6,184 nt of DNA from Candidatus Delongbacteria bacterium (GTDB lineage: Bacteria > Bacteroidota > Bacteroidia > Bacteroidales > ML635J-15). The notes beneath the pieces were generated by a model. The model was not told the DNA's origin. It made no database searches and was given only the letters and a program-made list of their open reading frames with translations. Shown piece after piece: positions 1-6,166 of this stretch; position 1 is the stretch's first letter; each line of letters starts with the position of its first letter. The DNA lies in NCBI GenBank assembly GCA_027858215.1, contig JAQIDD010000308.1, positions 1 through 6,184 on the forward strand. The letters are read 5' to 3'. The translations under genes were made by a program, and so were the position numbers.

Positions 1-19
1 CCTGTAACAATCTGCTTTT

Positions 20-391
20 TTAAGGATTCTTTGCTCCTGATTCTTTCCTGTTAATCTTGTTATCGTAGGTTTTAACCGCTTTTTTTTGTCGTTGAACAGC
101 TTGTTCCATTTTCTTCAGCTTTTCTTCAGCCCTGATAAGTTTTGCTTGTTTCTGTTTTGCCTCATCGGGAGATAATTTACCCTCTTTTTCCAGGGTGGCA
201 ATTCTTTTTTTTGCCTCCTGAATACGGGTTTTGTTGTGTTTAATGCGATGATCGTTATTTTCAATGCGATTTTCAAGGGCTATCTTTCTTTGTCGTGTTT
301 CAGCCCTGGCATTAACAGCCCTTTCACTACCCTGTCTTTTTTCCTTCGATATTTTTTCATCGCGGGGACCAACATGCTTACGCGGAGATGA
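20..391 (-). pseudogene. Coiled-coil C-terminal part, in frame behind an internal TAA stop
   Basis: Reading on past the TAA at 392-394 in the same frame gives 123 sense codons, starting SSPRKHVGPRDEK and ending KESGAKNP, then TAA at 20-22. The composition matches the preceding piece: mostly Lys, Arg, Glu, Gln and Ala, with no cysteine or tryptophan. Four heptads have an Arg-Ile pair every seven residues (RIENNDH, RIKHNKT, RIQEAKK, RIATLEK; about 268-185), followed by GKLSPDEAKQ and a second long charged helix. This is strong evidence of past or present coding. The segment has no ATG, GTG or TTG start near its beginning; the first in-frame ATG is at about codon 95. It is thus unlikely to be translated independently. 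The simplest reading is one gene of about 198 codons split by a nonsense substitution or a sequencing error. I do not recognise the family. Codon-level readthrough is possible but nothing here demonstrates it. Confidence 0.55.
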
Positions 392-616
392 TTATTCCGA
401 CTTTGCATCAGACTGGGATTGATTTACCTGTTCCTGTTTTGAACGATGATTATCGAGTTCTTTCTTGTCTCTTATCTCAGCATGTTCAGCCTTACGTTCC
501 TCCTTGCTCCGGGTGGTTTCCGTTTTTTTATCCTTATTATGGGTAACTTCCTGACTGTGTACGTGATAATTTAAACCAAACAATACGGATATAATAATTA
601 ATGTATATGTTTTCAT
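392..616 (-). CDS. Small secreted highly charged protein, possibly the N-terminal part of an interrupted gene
   Basis: This is a 74-residue product of unknown function. It begins MKTYTLIIISVLFGL, a good Sec signal peptide with a likely cleavage site after HVHS, just before QE. The mature part is very hydrophilic, rich in Lys, Glu, Arg, Asp and Gln, and contains no cysteine, so it should be a soluble helical periplasmic or secreted protein. Two earlier in-frame ATGs exist, ending at 622 and 637. The one at 637 would overlap the stop of the upstream lipoprotein gene, and 616 gives the most typical signal peptide; 622 remains possible. The gene lies 10 nt behind the lipoprotein gene, so the two are probably co-transcribed. 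It ends at TAA (392-394), but the same frame then stays open for another 123 codons of the same charged composition. The 74-residue product is therefore either the real protein or the head of a gene broken by one nonsense codon. Confidence 0.6.
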   Translation of the reverse strand: MKTYTLIIISVLFGLNYHVHSQEVTHNKDKKTETTRSKEERKAEHAEIRDKKELDNHRSKQEQVNQSQSDAKSE

Positions 617-626
617 TATCATAAGT

Positions 627-842
627 TTAGATTTCATTCAATATGTCATCAATGTCTTTTTGCAAGGATTCAATTTCTGCATCTGTTGAATCAACAACCT
701 GTTGCACTTCTCTGGTTGCTTGCTGGATTTCTTCAGTTGTATCATTTTTTGTTTGTCCGTCATCCCCGGTTTTATCTGTATTCCCGGAACAAGACAAAAC
801 CATACCGGCCATACAAGGTATCACTATGCGAATAAGTTTCAT
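627..842 (-). CDS. Small acidic coiled-coil lipoprotein
   Basis: This 71-residue product starts MKLIRIVIPCMAGMVLSC. It has a basic N-terminus, a hydrophobic stretch and a lipobox (VLSC) with the lipidated cysteine at residue 18, so it should be a lipid-anchored protein of the cell envelope. An alternative TTG start at 866 adds eight residues that do not improve the signal peptide, so ATG at 842 is preferred. After a flexible Gly/Asp/Thr linker, the last 34 residues (from EIQQATREV to ILNEI) form a textbook heptad pattern: Ile, Val, Thr, Leu, Ile at one core position and Thr, Val, Ile, Ile, Ile at the other. The mature part carries about 15 acidic and 4 basic residues. No acidic or Lys-rich surface-export signal directly follows the cysteine, so a periplasm-facing location is more likely. 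The next gene downstream encodes a basic secreted helical protein and is probably in the same transcript. Specific function is unknown. Confidence 0.7.
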   Translation of the reverse strand: MKLIRIVIPCMAGMVLSCSGNTDKTGDDGQTKNDTTEEIQQATREVQQVVDSTDAEIESLQKDIDDILNEI

Positions 843-870
843 AATTTCACAGCTTAATGTTTTCAAAAGT

Positions 871-902
871 CCAAGCTAATGCTTTTTTCAGGAAAATAAC
901 AA
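871..902 (-). promoter_or_regulatory. Candidate Bacteroidota-type promoter for the lipoprotein gene pair
   Basis: On the minus strand, TAGCTTGG (878-871) matches the TAnnTTTG -7 box at all but one position. A TTG triplet (902-900) lies 21 nt upstream, within the spacing seen for -33 elements in this phylum. The box lies 28 nt before the ATG at 842. The same 104-bp divergent region must also hold the promoter of the receptor gene. There the best plus-strand candidate is CATATTTG at 912-919, also one mismatch from consensus, with no convincing -33 element. Both calls are pattern matches in AT-rich DNA and are weak. Confidence 0.28.
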
Positions 903-946
903 TAAAATGTGCATATTTGTGTTTCTATTGATACAATAAAAACAAG

Positions 947-3433
947 ATGCAACGACTCTTTTTGCTGTTCATTATTATTTTGGGATGTGTCGGAATTGTA
1001 AAGGCTCAGCACACCGTAGAGGTCAACGGGCGTGTGGTGGATGAAATGCATAAGCCCATTCCTTTTGCTAATGTTATCGCGGAAGGACAGGCTGTTGGTA
1101 CCAGTACAAACCAGGTTGGTAAATTTACCCTTAAAATTACAGCAAAAGATTCGGTATGTCTTATAATAAGCAGCCTGGGATATAAAGAAAAAACATTTTG
1201 CCTTGCTGTTGAATCGAAAAAAACGCTTGAATTGAGTGCCGTGTTAACACTGGAAATCAGTCAACTTCCTACAGCCACCATAGAAGATACCTATGACCGT
1301 AAATCAGGCTTAACCAGGCTGAATCCAAAAAACATTGAATCCATACCAAATACCAGTGGCTTTGAATCCATATTGAAAACATTGCCCGGTGTATCATCAC
1401 AAAATGAAATGAGTTCACAATACAATGTCCGGGGTGGCAATTTTGATGAAAACCTGGTGTATGTTAACGACGTACAAATTTACCGTCCATTTCTGGTCAG
1501 GTCAGGGCAACAGGAAGGATTGAGTTTTATAAATTCCGACCTGGTGTCGTCGGTAGTGTTTTCGGCAGGTGGTTTTGATGCCACTTACGGCGATAAATTA
1601 TCATCCGTACTTGACATCAAATACAAAAAACCACGTGAAACGCAAGCCAGTTTATCTGCCAGCATGCTTGGCGGCTCAGTGCATGCCGAGGGGAGCAACA
1701 AAAACGGGTTGTTGACATACCTGATGGGAGCACGGTACAAAACCAACCGGTATTTGCTTGGCACATTGGACACCGAAGGCGAGTATGATCCCGATTTTGC
1801 CGACATTCAAACCCTCATTAGTTATGATTTCAGCGATGAGTTTGAAATGTCCTTTCTCGGGCATTTCAGCCAGAACACCTACCGTTTTGTTCCGGAAGAT
1901 AAGGAAACCTCATTTGGTACCATCAATGAATCTTATAAACTCAAAATTTACTTTGACGGACAGGAAAAAAACAGTTTTACCACTGGAACCGGCGCCATCA
2001 CGGGAAGATATCACAAGCAGGATAAGTTGGAAATGAAATTCATTGCCAGCGGTTTCTACACTCGCGAAAAAGAACGCTACGATATCCTCGGACAATATTT
2101 TCTCAATAACCTGGAATCCAACCTGGGGGAAGAAGATACAGGGGACAGCATCTCAAATGTCGGTGTTGGAAGTTTTTTAAACCATGCAGACAATACATTG
2201 AATGCCGGCGTTTTTAATTTCAAGCACAAGGGAGAATTACTAACAAACGAGCACAAACTTTATTGGGGTGCCAATTATCAGTTTGAAGACATCAATTACA
2301 TCCTGCATGAATGGCAAATGATTGATTCTGCCGGGTATTCTTTGCCTTACAGCGATGAAGAAGTGTTTCTTTATCATACCGACACCTCCAATTTCGACAT
2401 CTATTCTCACCGTGTCAGTTTATACGTGATGGACAAATATGCCTTTGAGATTGATAGTGCCGAACTTGATGTTTCTGCCGGCCTGAGAGCCAATTACTGG
2501 ACTTTTAACCATCAATTTCTGTTGTCACCACGAATAGTTTCATCTGTAAAACCACAATGGAGAAAAGATTTTGTGTTCAGATTATCGGGCGGTTTGTATC
2601 ATCAGCCACCGTTTTTTAAAGAAATCATAAAACGTGACGGAAGCATTAATCATGACATCAAAGCGCAATCGTCAGCACAGGTTGTTTTGGGAAGTGATTA
2701 CGTTTTCAAAGCGTGGGACAGGCCATTTAAACTGGTAACTGAATTGTATTATAAGTACCTTTATAACCTTATCCCCTACGAAATTGACAATGTGAGGATA
2801 CGCTACTATGGAGAAAACATAGCGGATGGTTACGCCACAGGTATTGATATCAAACTAAACGGGGAATTTGTTAAAGGTACGGAATCGTGGTTTTCATTGT
2901 CGCTCATGCAAACCAAAGAAGACATACAAAATGATGCTTACCGTGAATATTATGATGAAGAGGGCAATATCATGCCTTCACACGTAGGAGAGCATCCGGA
3001 CACATCAATCATGATTGAACCAGGCTATATTCCCCGTCCCACCGATCAACGTGTATCTGCTGCCATTTACTTTCAGGATTACCTGCCGGGCAATCCCACC
3101 TGGAAAGCCCATCTGAACCTGGTGTATGGTACAGGCTTGCCTTTTGGTCCTCCGAATACGGAACGCTATATGGCCACAGGGCGCATGCCCGATTACAGAC
3201 GTGTTGACCTGGGTATTTCCAAGCAAATCATTACCCCCAAGACAAATTTTCCGGAGGCCAGTCCATTGCATTACATTAAAGATTTCTGGATCAGCCTTGA
3301 AGTATTCAATCTACTTGACATCAACAATACGATTTCACATATTTGGGTATCGGATATTTACAGCAGGCAATACGCTGTCCCCAATTATCTGACCGGAAGA
3401 AGGGTGAACCTGAAAATCAATTTACGGTTTTAG
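947..3433 (+). CDS. TonB-dependent outer-membrane receptor with N-terminal carboxypeptidase-regulatory-like domain
   Basis: This 828-residue outer-membrane protein should import a ligand, using energy from the TonB-ExbBD complex. Residues 1-20 are a signal peptide (MQRLFLLFIIILGCVGIVKA, cleaved before QH). Residues 23-104 form a beta-sandwich of the carboxypeptidase D regulatory-like type (VNGRVVDEMHKPIPFANV, GTSTNQVGKF, ISSLGYK). Residues about 125-225 are the plug domain, with ILKTLPGVSSQ, the NVRGG motif at 160-164 and the typical VVFSAGGFDATYGDKLSSVLDI ending. The rest, to the terminal Phe (VNLKINLRF), is the 22-strand barrel, rich in alternating aromatic strands. At 828 residues it is shorter than SusC-type receptors (about 1000), and no SusD gene follows, so a non-SusC receptor fits better. 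The substrate cannot be read from the sequence. The start ATG has an A-rich leader and no Shine-Dalgarno sequence. The gene is complete, single, and divergent from the lipoprotein pair. Confidence 0.93.
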   Translation: MQRLFLLFIIILGCVGIVKAQHTVEVNGRVVDEMHKPIPFANVIAEGQAVGTSTNQVGKFTLKITAKDSVCLIISSLGYKEKTFCLAVESKKTLELSAVLTLEISQLPTATIEDTYDRKSGLTRLNPKNIESIPNTSGFESILKTLPGVSSQNEMSSQYNVRGGNFDENLVYVNDVQIYRPFLVRSGQQEGLSFINSDLVSSVVFSAGGFDATYGDKLSSVLDIKYKKPRETQASLSASMLGGSVHAEGSNKNGLLTYLMGARYKTNRYLLGTLDTEGEYDPDFADIQTLISYDFSDEFEMSFLGHFSQNTYRFVPEDKETSFGTINESYKLKIYFDGQEKNSFTTGTGAITGRYHKQDKLEMKFIASGFYTREKERYDILGQYFLNNLESNLGEEDTGDSISNVGVGSFLNHADNTLNAGVFNFKHKGELLTNEHKLYWGANYQFEDINYILHEWQMIDSAGYSLPYSDEEVFLYHTDTSNFDIYSHRVSLYVMDKYAFEIDSAELDVSAGLRANYWTFNHQFLLSPRIVSSVKPQWRKDFVFRLSGGLYHQPPFFKEIIKRDGSINHDIKAQSSAQVVLGSDYVFKAWDRPFKLVTELYYKYLYNLIPYEIDNVRIRYYGENIADGYATGIDIKLNGEFVKGTESWFSLSLMQTKEDIQNDAYREYYDEEGNIMPSHVGEHPDTSIMIEPGYIPRPTDQRVSAAIYFQDYLPGNPTWKAHLNLVYGTGLPFGPPNTERYMATGRMPDYRRVDLGISKQIITPKTNFPEASPLHYIKDFWISLEVFNLLDINNTISHIWVSDIYSRQYAVPNYLTGRRVNLKINLRF

Positions 3434-3480
3434 ACTTTTTGATAATGTGTTACTATGCTGGCGCATTTATTACCAACTGT

Positions 3481-3711
3481 TACCGCAGAGTCGCTGAGAC
3501 GCAAAGTATGACGCATAGAAATGGAAAAGATTCATTGAATCGCTTATCAGGGATCACGGTATCTGTGCTCTGGACCGTAGTTGGTTAGTTCATTTACAGT
3601 TCCAACCTCATCTATAAGCTGGACAATGCTGCATGCTTGCAGGCCGTAGGTGGTGTGGTATGTGAGGTAGGCGGGCAAATGAAGATCCCAGGCTGTTTGT
3701 GTTTAACCTAA
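3481..3711 (+). pseudogene. Probable decayed remnant of a GxxExxY (PDDEXK_3-type) gene
   Basis: In the frame that runs through the octamer repeat, the translation reads RRVAETQ and then DSLNRLSGITVSVLWTVVG before a TAG at 3586-3588. The same frame then continues with LIYKLDNAACLQ and CEVGGQMKIP to a TAA at 3709-3711. This is collinear, with nearly the right spacing, with the start of GxxExxY proteins: LSG-x-II-x-A-x-x-VH-x-x-LG, then GLLES-x-YE-x-ALC-x-EL, then VE-x-Q-x-x-IPV. The diagnostic His, the GPGLLE segment and the whole C-terminal half are missing, so nothing functional is expected. The octamer repeat directly before LNRLSGI agrees with the usual context of such genes as I remember it. 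The assignment rests on short matches and could be chance. Confidence 0.35.
3484..3519 (+). repeat. Degenerate 8-bp tandem repeat (CGCAGAGT-like)
   Basis: Four imperfect octamers stand almost in register: CGCAGAGT (3484), CGCTGAGA (3492), CGCAAAGT (3500), then four extra bases and CGCATAGA (3512). The unit resembles the CGCAGAGA-type arrays that I recall being scattered between genes in many environmental bacterial genomes, often next to GxxExxY-family genes. The repeat structure is visible directly; the relation to that dispersed family is from memory. It sits between convergent genes, 50 bp after the receptor stop. Confidence 0.5.
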
Positions 3712-3723
3712 CTTCTGATGAAG

Positions 3724-3752
3724 TTTTGGTATCGTTTTTAGCGATACCAAAA
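3724..3752. terminator. Strong hairpin between convergent genes, possible terminator
   Basis: TTTTGGTATCG (3724-3734) and CGATACCAAAA (3742-3752) form a perfect 11-bp stem with a 7-nt loop (TTTTTAG). It lies 51 nt past the stop of the minus-strand aminotransferase gene and about 290 nt past the receptor stop, so it could end transcription from either side. It is not a classical intrinsic terminator: the T run is on the 5' arm and the A run on the 3' arm, so neither transcript leaves the stem with a clean U tract. A dispersed palindrome or a protein-binding site is an alternative. Confidence 0.4.
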
Positions 3753-3803
3753 AATTTACTTTATTATGGGTAATTTTATTTTCTAAACGATGTCAGAAAA
3801 GAG

Positions 3804-4919
3804 TCATGTCAGGCTGCAAATATACATTAGCCCGTTTTTCAATTCTTTATTATCCCTTGCGATGTTGATTCTGATATACCGTTTATAATCTTTCCCAAAA
3901 TGTTCACCGGGAATTACGGCCGTTTTACAGGTATCGTATAAATTTTTGGCAAAATCAATCCCGTCCGGCATCCCATCAGGCAATTTGGCCCAGATAAAAT
4001 AGCCACCCCCGGTTTTTGGCACATTAAACCCTGCGTTTGTTAAGGTTGTTTTTGCATGCTTAAAATTCTCACTTAGTTTATGTTTTGTCTCTGCTACATA
4101 GTTTATTGCCTGGGAACTTTCATTCATGAAGCGGGCAAGGCTTTCCTGCAAAACGGATGGCGCTGATAACCCGGTGTAGTCATGTATATCGGATATTTTA
4201 TTATAAATGCTGTGATGACAGAAAAAATAACCGATACGCCAGCCAGTAATGCTGTACAATTTTGAAAAACTGTTAACATAAAACAGATTGGGAGACAATT
4301 TGTTGAACGGATAATAAGCTTCTCCGTCAAAACAAAGTCTGTCATACACCGCATCAATAATCACCTGGCAACCAAAATTGACAGACAAATCTGACAGCTT
4401 GTCAAAAACAGATTTTTCCAACACAAAACCATGAGGATTCCCCGGGCTGTTGACAAAAAACACATCAGGGCGGTATGCTTCGAAAAAATCTTCCAGCCGG
4501 TGTTGCATTTCTGCCTCATCATTGAGCATTTCAAGGCTTTGGAACATGTCTCCATACAGCCGCGGCAGGTGAAAATATGATTCATATACAGGAGCAAAGG
4601 CTGCAGCTTTCAATTTTTTTCCCGGTTCATGAAAACTCATGTACAACAGGTGAATGGCTTCGGTAGCTCCATTGCAGACCAACAGGGAGGTTTCATTTCT
4701 GTTGATTTTATGTTGATACATGTTGTAAATATGTTCACGGAGTTGCTTGTTTCCCGGGCCGGGAGCATATTGATGTACTTGTTGAGTAGCTGTTTGTTGC
4801 AGGATATCAAGCAAATCAGACGGAGGCGAAAATCCAGGGATTCCCTGAGCCAGGTTTATACCACCGTATTCTTTTACAAGGTTAGAAAAATACGAGATCC
4901 ATGATTGATGGGCTGCCAT
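3804..4919 (-). CDS. PLP-dependent class I/II aminotransferase, amino-acid type (YbdL / kynurenine aminotransferase-like)
   Basis: This 371-residue cytosolic enzyme is of fold type I and should move an amino group between an amino acid and a 2-oxo acid using pyridoxal phosphate. Visible landmarks, numbered from this start: INLAQGIPGF (21-30) and QYAPGPG (50-56) at the substrate entrance; NGATEA (83-88) for cofactor phosphate; NSPGNPHG with Asn161; DAVYD with Asp189 and Tyr192 at the PLP ring; SFSKLYSITGWRIGY with the Schiff-base Lys220; and YIRIN with Arg350 for the substrate carboxylate. The pattern matches methionine/glutamine/kynurenine transaminases such as YbdL, but the substrate cannot be fixed. 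An upstream ATG at 4991 would add 24 residues, but that stretch contains a TAnnTTTG promoter box and family members begin near MAAHQSWISYFSNL, so 4919 is preferred. The gene is downstream of, and in the same direction as, the glycosyltransferase gene. It is not a DegT/sugar-type aminotransferase, so a shared pathway is uncertain. Confidence 0.88.
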   Translation of the reverse strand: MAAHQSWISYFSNLVKEYGGINLAQGIPGFSPPSDLLDILQQTATQQVHQYAPGPGNKQLREHIYNMYQHKINRNETSLLVCNGATEAIHLLYMSFHEPGKKLKAAAFAPVYESYFHLPRLYGDMFQSLEMLNDEAEMQHRLEDFFEAYRPDVFFVNSPGNPHGFVLEKSVFDKLSDLSVNFGCQVIIDAVYDRLCFDGEAYYPFNKLSPNLFYVNSFSKLYSITGWRIGYFFCHHSIYNKISDIHDYTGLSAPSVLQESLARFMNESSQAINYVAETKHKLSENFKHAKTTLTNAGFNVPKTGGGYFIWAKLPDGMPDGIDFAKNLYDTCKTAVIPGEHFGKDYKRYIRINIARDNKELKNGLMYICSLT

Positions 4920-4933
4920 ATAATATTTTTGAA

Positions 4934-4941
4934 CAAAGTTA
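4934..4941 (-). promoter_or_regulatory. TAnnTTTG -7 promoter box before the aminotransferase gene
   Basis: TAACTTTG on the minus strand matches the Bacteroidota -7 consensus at every fixed position. It stands 14 nt before the ATG at 4919, which would give a very short leader. No TTG lies at the usual -33 distance; a T-run at 4964-4960 is at about the right place. The box would fall inside the coding region if translation began at the earlier ATG (4991), so it supports the shorter start and separate transcription from the glycosyltransferase gene. Confidence 0.45.
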
Positions 4942-5010
4942 AGGATTTTAACGGGAGGGAAAAATACTATTTCAACCCGGATAAGCCGCAAAACTGATCT
5001 GCTTGAGACA

Positions 5011-5038
5011 AGGCAGGAAACTAAAATAAATTCTGCCT
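5011..5038 (-). terminator. Weak stem-loop just after the glycosyltransferase gene
   Basis: AGGCAG (5011-5016) can pair with CTGCCT (5033-5038); two further A-T pairs are possible if one G is bulged, leaving a long AT-rich loop. It begins 3 nt past the TGA of the glycosyltransferase gene in its direction of transcription. No U tract follows, so it may only stabilise the 3' end or may have no role. Confidence 0.22.
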
Positions 5039-5041
5039 GAC

Positions 5042-6166
5042 TCAGTCAGTTTCATTTTTCAATTTTATAATGGCATTTGCGAGGCTTTCCCAGCTCATGC
5101 GTTTTTTCAGGTCACGGATGTTTTGTTTGTAGGTTTCTGCTTTGTTTTCATTAAAATAATCAAGGATGATAGCAGCAATGTTTTCAGCTTTTACTACTGT
5201 TGCTATTTTTCCGGTCCCACCATCTTTTACCACTTCTGTTAATCCCCCGACATCGGTAGTGAGCATCGGTATTTCAAAATGATAAGAAATGGAAGTTATG
5301 CCGCTCTGCGTTGCTGATTTATATGGCAGCACACTCACATCCGCTGCCGAGAAAAACAAAGGCACTTCATCATCGGGAATGTACCGGACAAATTTGTGTA
5401 TGTTGTCTTTGTTAATATTTGCATCTATTTGTTTTTGGTACTTATCAAAGCTGCCATAGCAATCACCAGCGATGATGAGCTGATATGAATCATCCAGTTT
5501 TCCAAAAGCATCAATCAGCAAATCGAGGCCTTTATATTCCCTGATGAAACCAAAAAACAACAAGGTTTTTTTGTCCTCTGAGATATTTAATTTTTCCCGT
5601 GCTTTGGTTTTGTCCATCAATGTCCCAAAATGGTCGTACAACGGGTGATGATGAAAAATGTACCTGGCCTTTGGTTTTAACCGTAGCAATTCCTTTTCCA
5701 CGCTGCGCGACATGACAACATACGCATCCGTGCGTTTCAGAAAGTACCGGATAAGCGGTATGTCAAAAAAACGCCTTTCATGTGGAATGACATTGTCCAG
5801 GATGGCAATTCGATGCGCATGTTTTTTCATTTTACCGGCAACATACCCCAGCGACGGGCCAAAAAAGGGCATCCAAAACCGCATGATAAGCAACCCTGGC
5901 TTGATTTCCCTAACACGCCGGGCTGTTTTCATCCAGTTAAAAGGATTGATGCTGTCGAGGATGCGTTCATTTTCTATAGCCTCAGGACTGTCGTTTTCAG
6001 GAACATATTGGGATTTACCGGGAAATAAGACATCCGGATATTGCCTTTTAAAATTAATTACCCGGAGCTCATGGTCCTTTTTTTCAAGAGCTCTGTATAA
6101 ATTAGCATTGAAATGGGCTATGCCGCCTCTGTACGGATAAAATGTGGATACAAAAAAAATTTTCAT
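5042..6166 (-). CDS. Family 4 glycosyltransferase (GT-B fold)
   Basis: This 374-residue protein should transfer a sugar from an activated nucleotide donor to a growing glycan, probably at the inner face of the cytoplasmic membrane during surface polysaccharide or glycan synthesis. The N-terminal acceptor-side domain starts MKIFFVSTFYPYRGGIAHF, with the Gly-Gly loop at residues 14-15. It includes a typical IFHHHPLYDHFG segment (170-181). The C-terminal donor-side domain begins near residue 200: LLFFGFIREYKGLDLLIDAF places Arg209 and Lys212 at the donor phosphates; IIAGDCYG, VRYIPDDEVPLFFSAADVSVLPY and TTDVGGLTEVV follow in the usual order. At the usual E-x7-E position the sequence reads YKSATQSGITSISYHFEIP and lacks the two acidic residues at the expected spots, a variant I have seen in this family. 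Length is normal and there is no signal peptide or membrane segment. The start ATG is near the window edge, so its promoter and any upstream operon partners are not visible. Donor and acceptor are unknown. Confidence 0.9.
   Translation of the reverse strand: MKIFFVSTFYPYRGGIAHFNANLYRALEKKDHELRVINFKRQYPDVLFPGKSQYVPENDSPEAIENERILDSINPFNWMKTARRVREIKPGLLIMRFWMPFFGPSLGYVAGKMKKHAHRIAILDNVIPHERRFFDIPLIRYFLKRTDAYVVMSRSVEKELLRLKPKARYIFHHHPLYDHFGTLMDKTKAREKLNISEDKKTLLFFGFIREYKGLDLLIDAFGKLDDSYQLIIAGDCYGSFDKYQKQIDANINKDNIHKFVRYIPDDEVPLFFSAADVSVLPYKSATQSGITSISYHFEIPMLTTDVGGLTEVVKDGGTGKIATVVKAENIAAIILDYFNENKAETYKQNIRDLKKRMSWESLANAIIKLKNETD

Noticed and set aside
643..879. Plus-strand open frame opposite the lipoprotein gene
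   Set aside because: It is the antisense shadow of the lipoprotein gene: Ser/Cys-rich, no domain, and fully overlapped by a better-supported gene.
863..1051. Minus-strand frame over the start of the receptor gene
   Set aside because: It overlaps the receptor's signal peptide region in antisense and shows no motif.
3556..3578. Inverted repeat ACGGT...ACCGT
   Set aside because: A 5-bp stem with a 13-nt loop and no T tract is within chance for this region.
3343..3588. Plus-strand 81-codon frame overlapping the end of the receptor gene
   Set aside because: Its first part is an out-of-frame read of the receptor's last barrel strands; only the part after about 3481 is of interest, and that is listed as a gene remnant.
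3629..3642. Small hairpin CTGCA-TGCT-TGCAG
   Set aside because: A 5-bp stem without a T tract or conserved context; it falls inside the decayed gene remnant.
5658..6140. 160-codon plus-strand open frame inside the glycosyltransferase gene
   Set aside because: It lies wholly antisense to a clear GT4 gene, has no recognisable domain or start context, and its composition fits a reverse-strand shadow.
3804..6166. Aminotransferase plus glycosyltransferase as a sugar-nucleotide biosynthesis operon
   Set aside because: The aminotransferase is of the amino-acid class I/II type, not the DegT/ArnB type used for amino-sugars, and a 122-bp gap with its own -7 box separates the genes.
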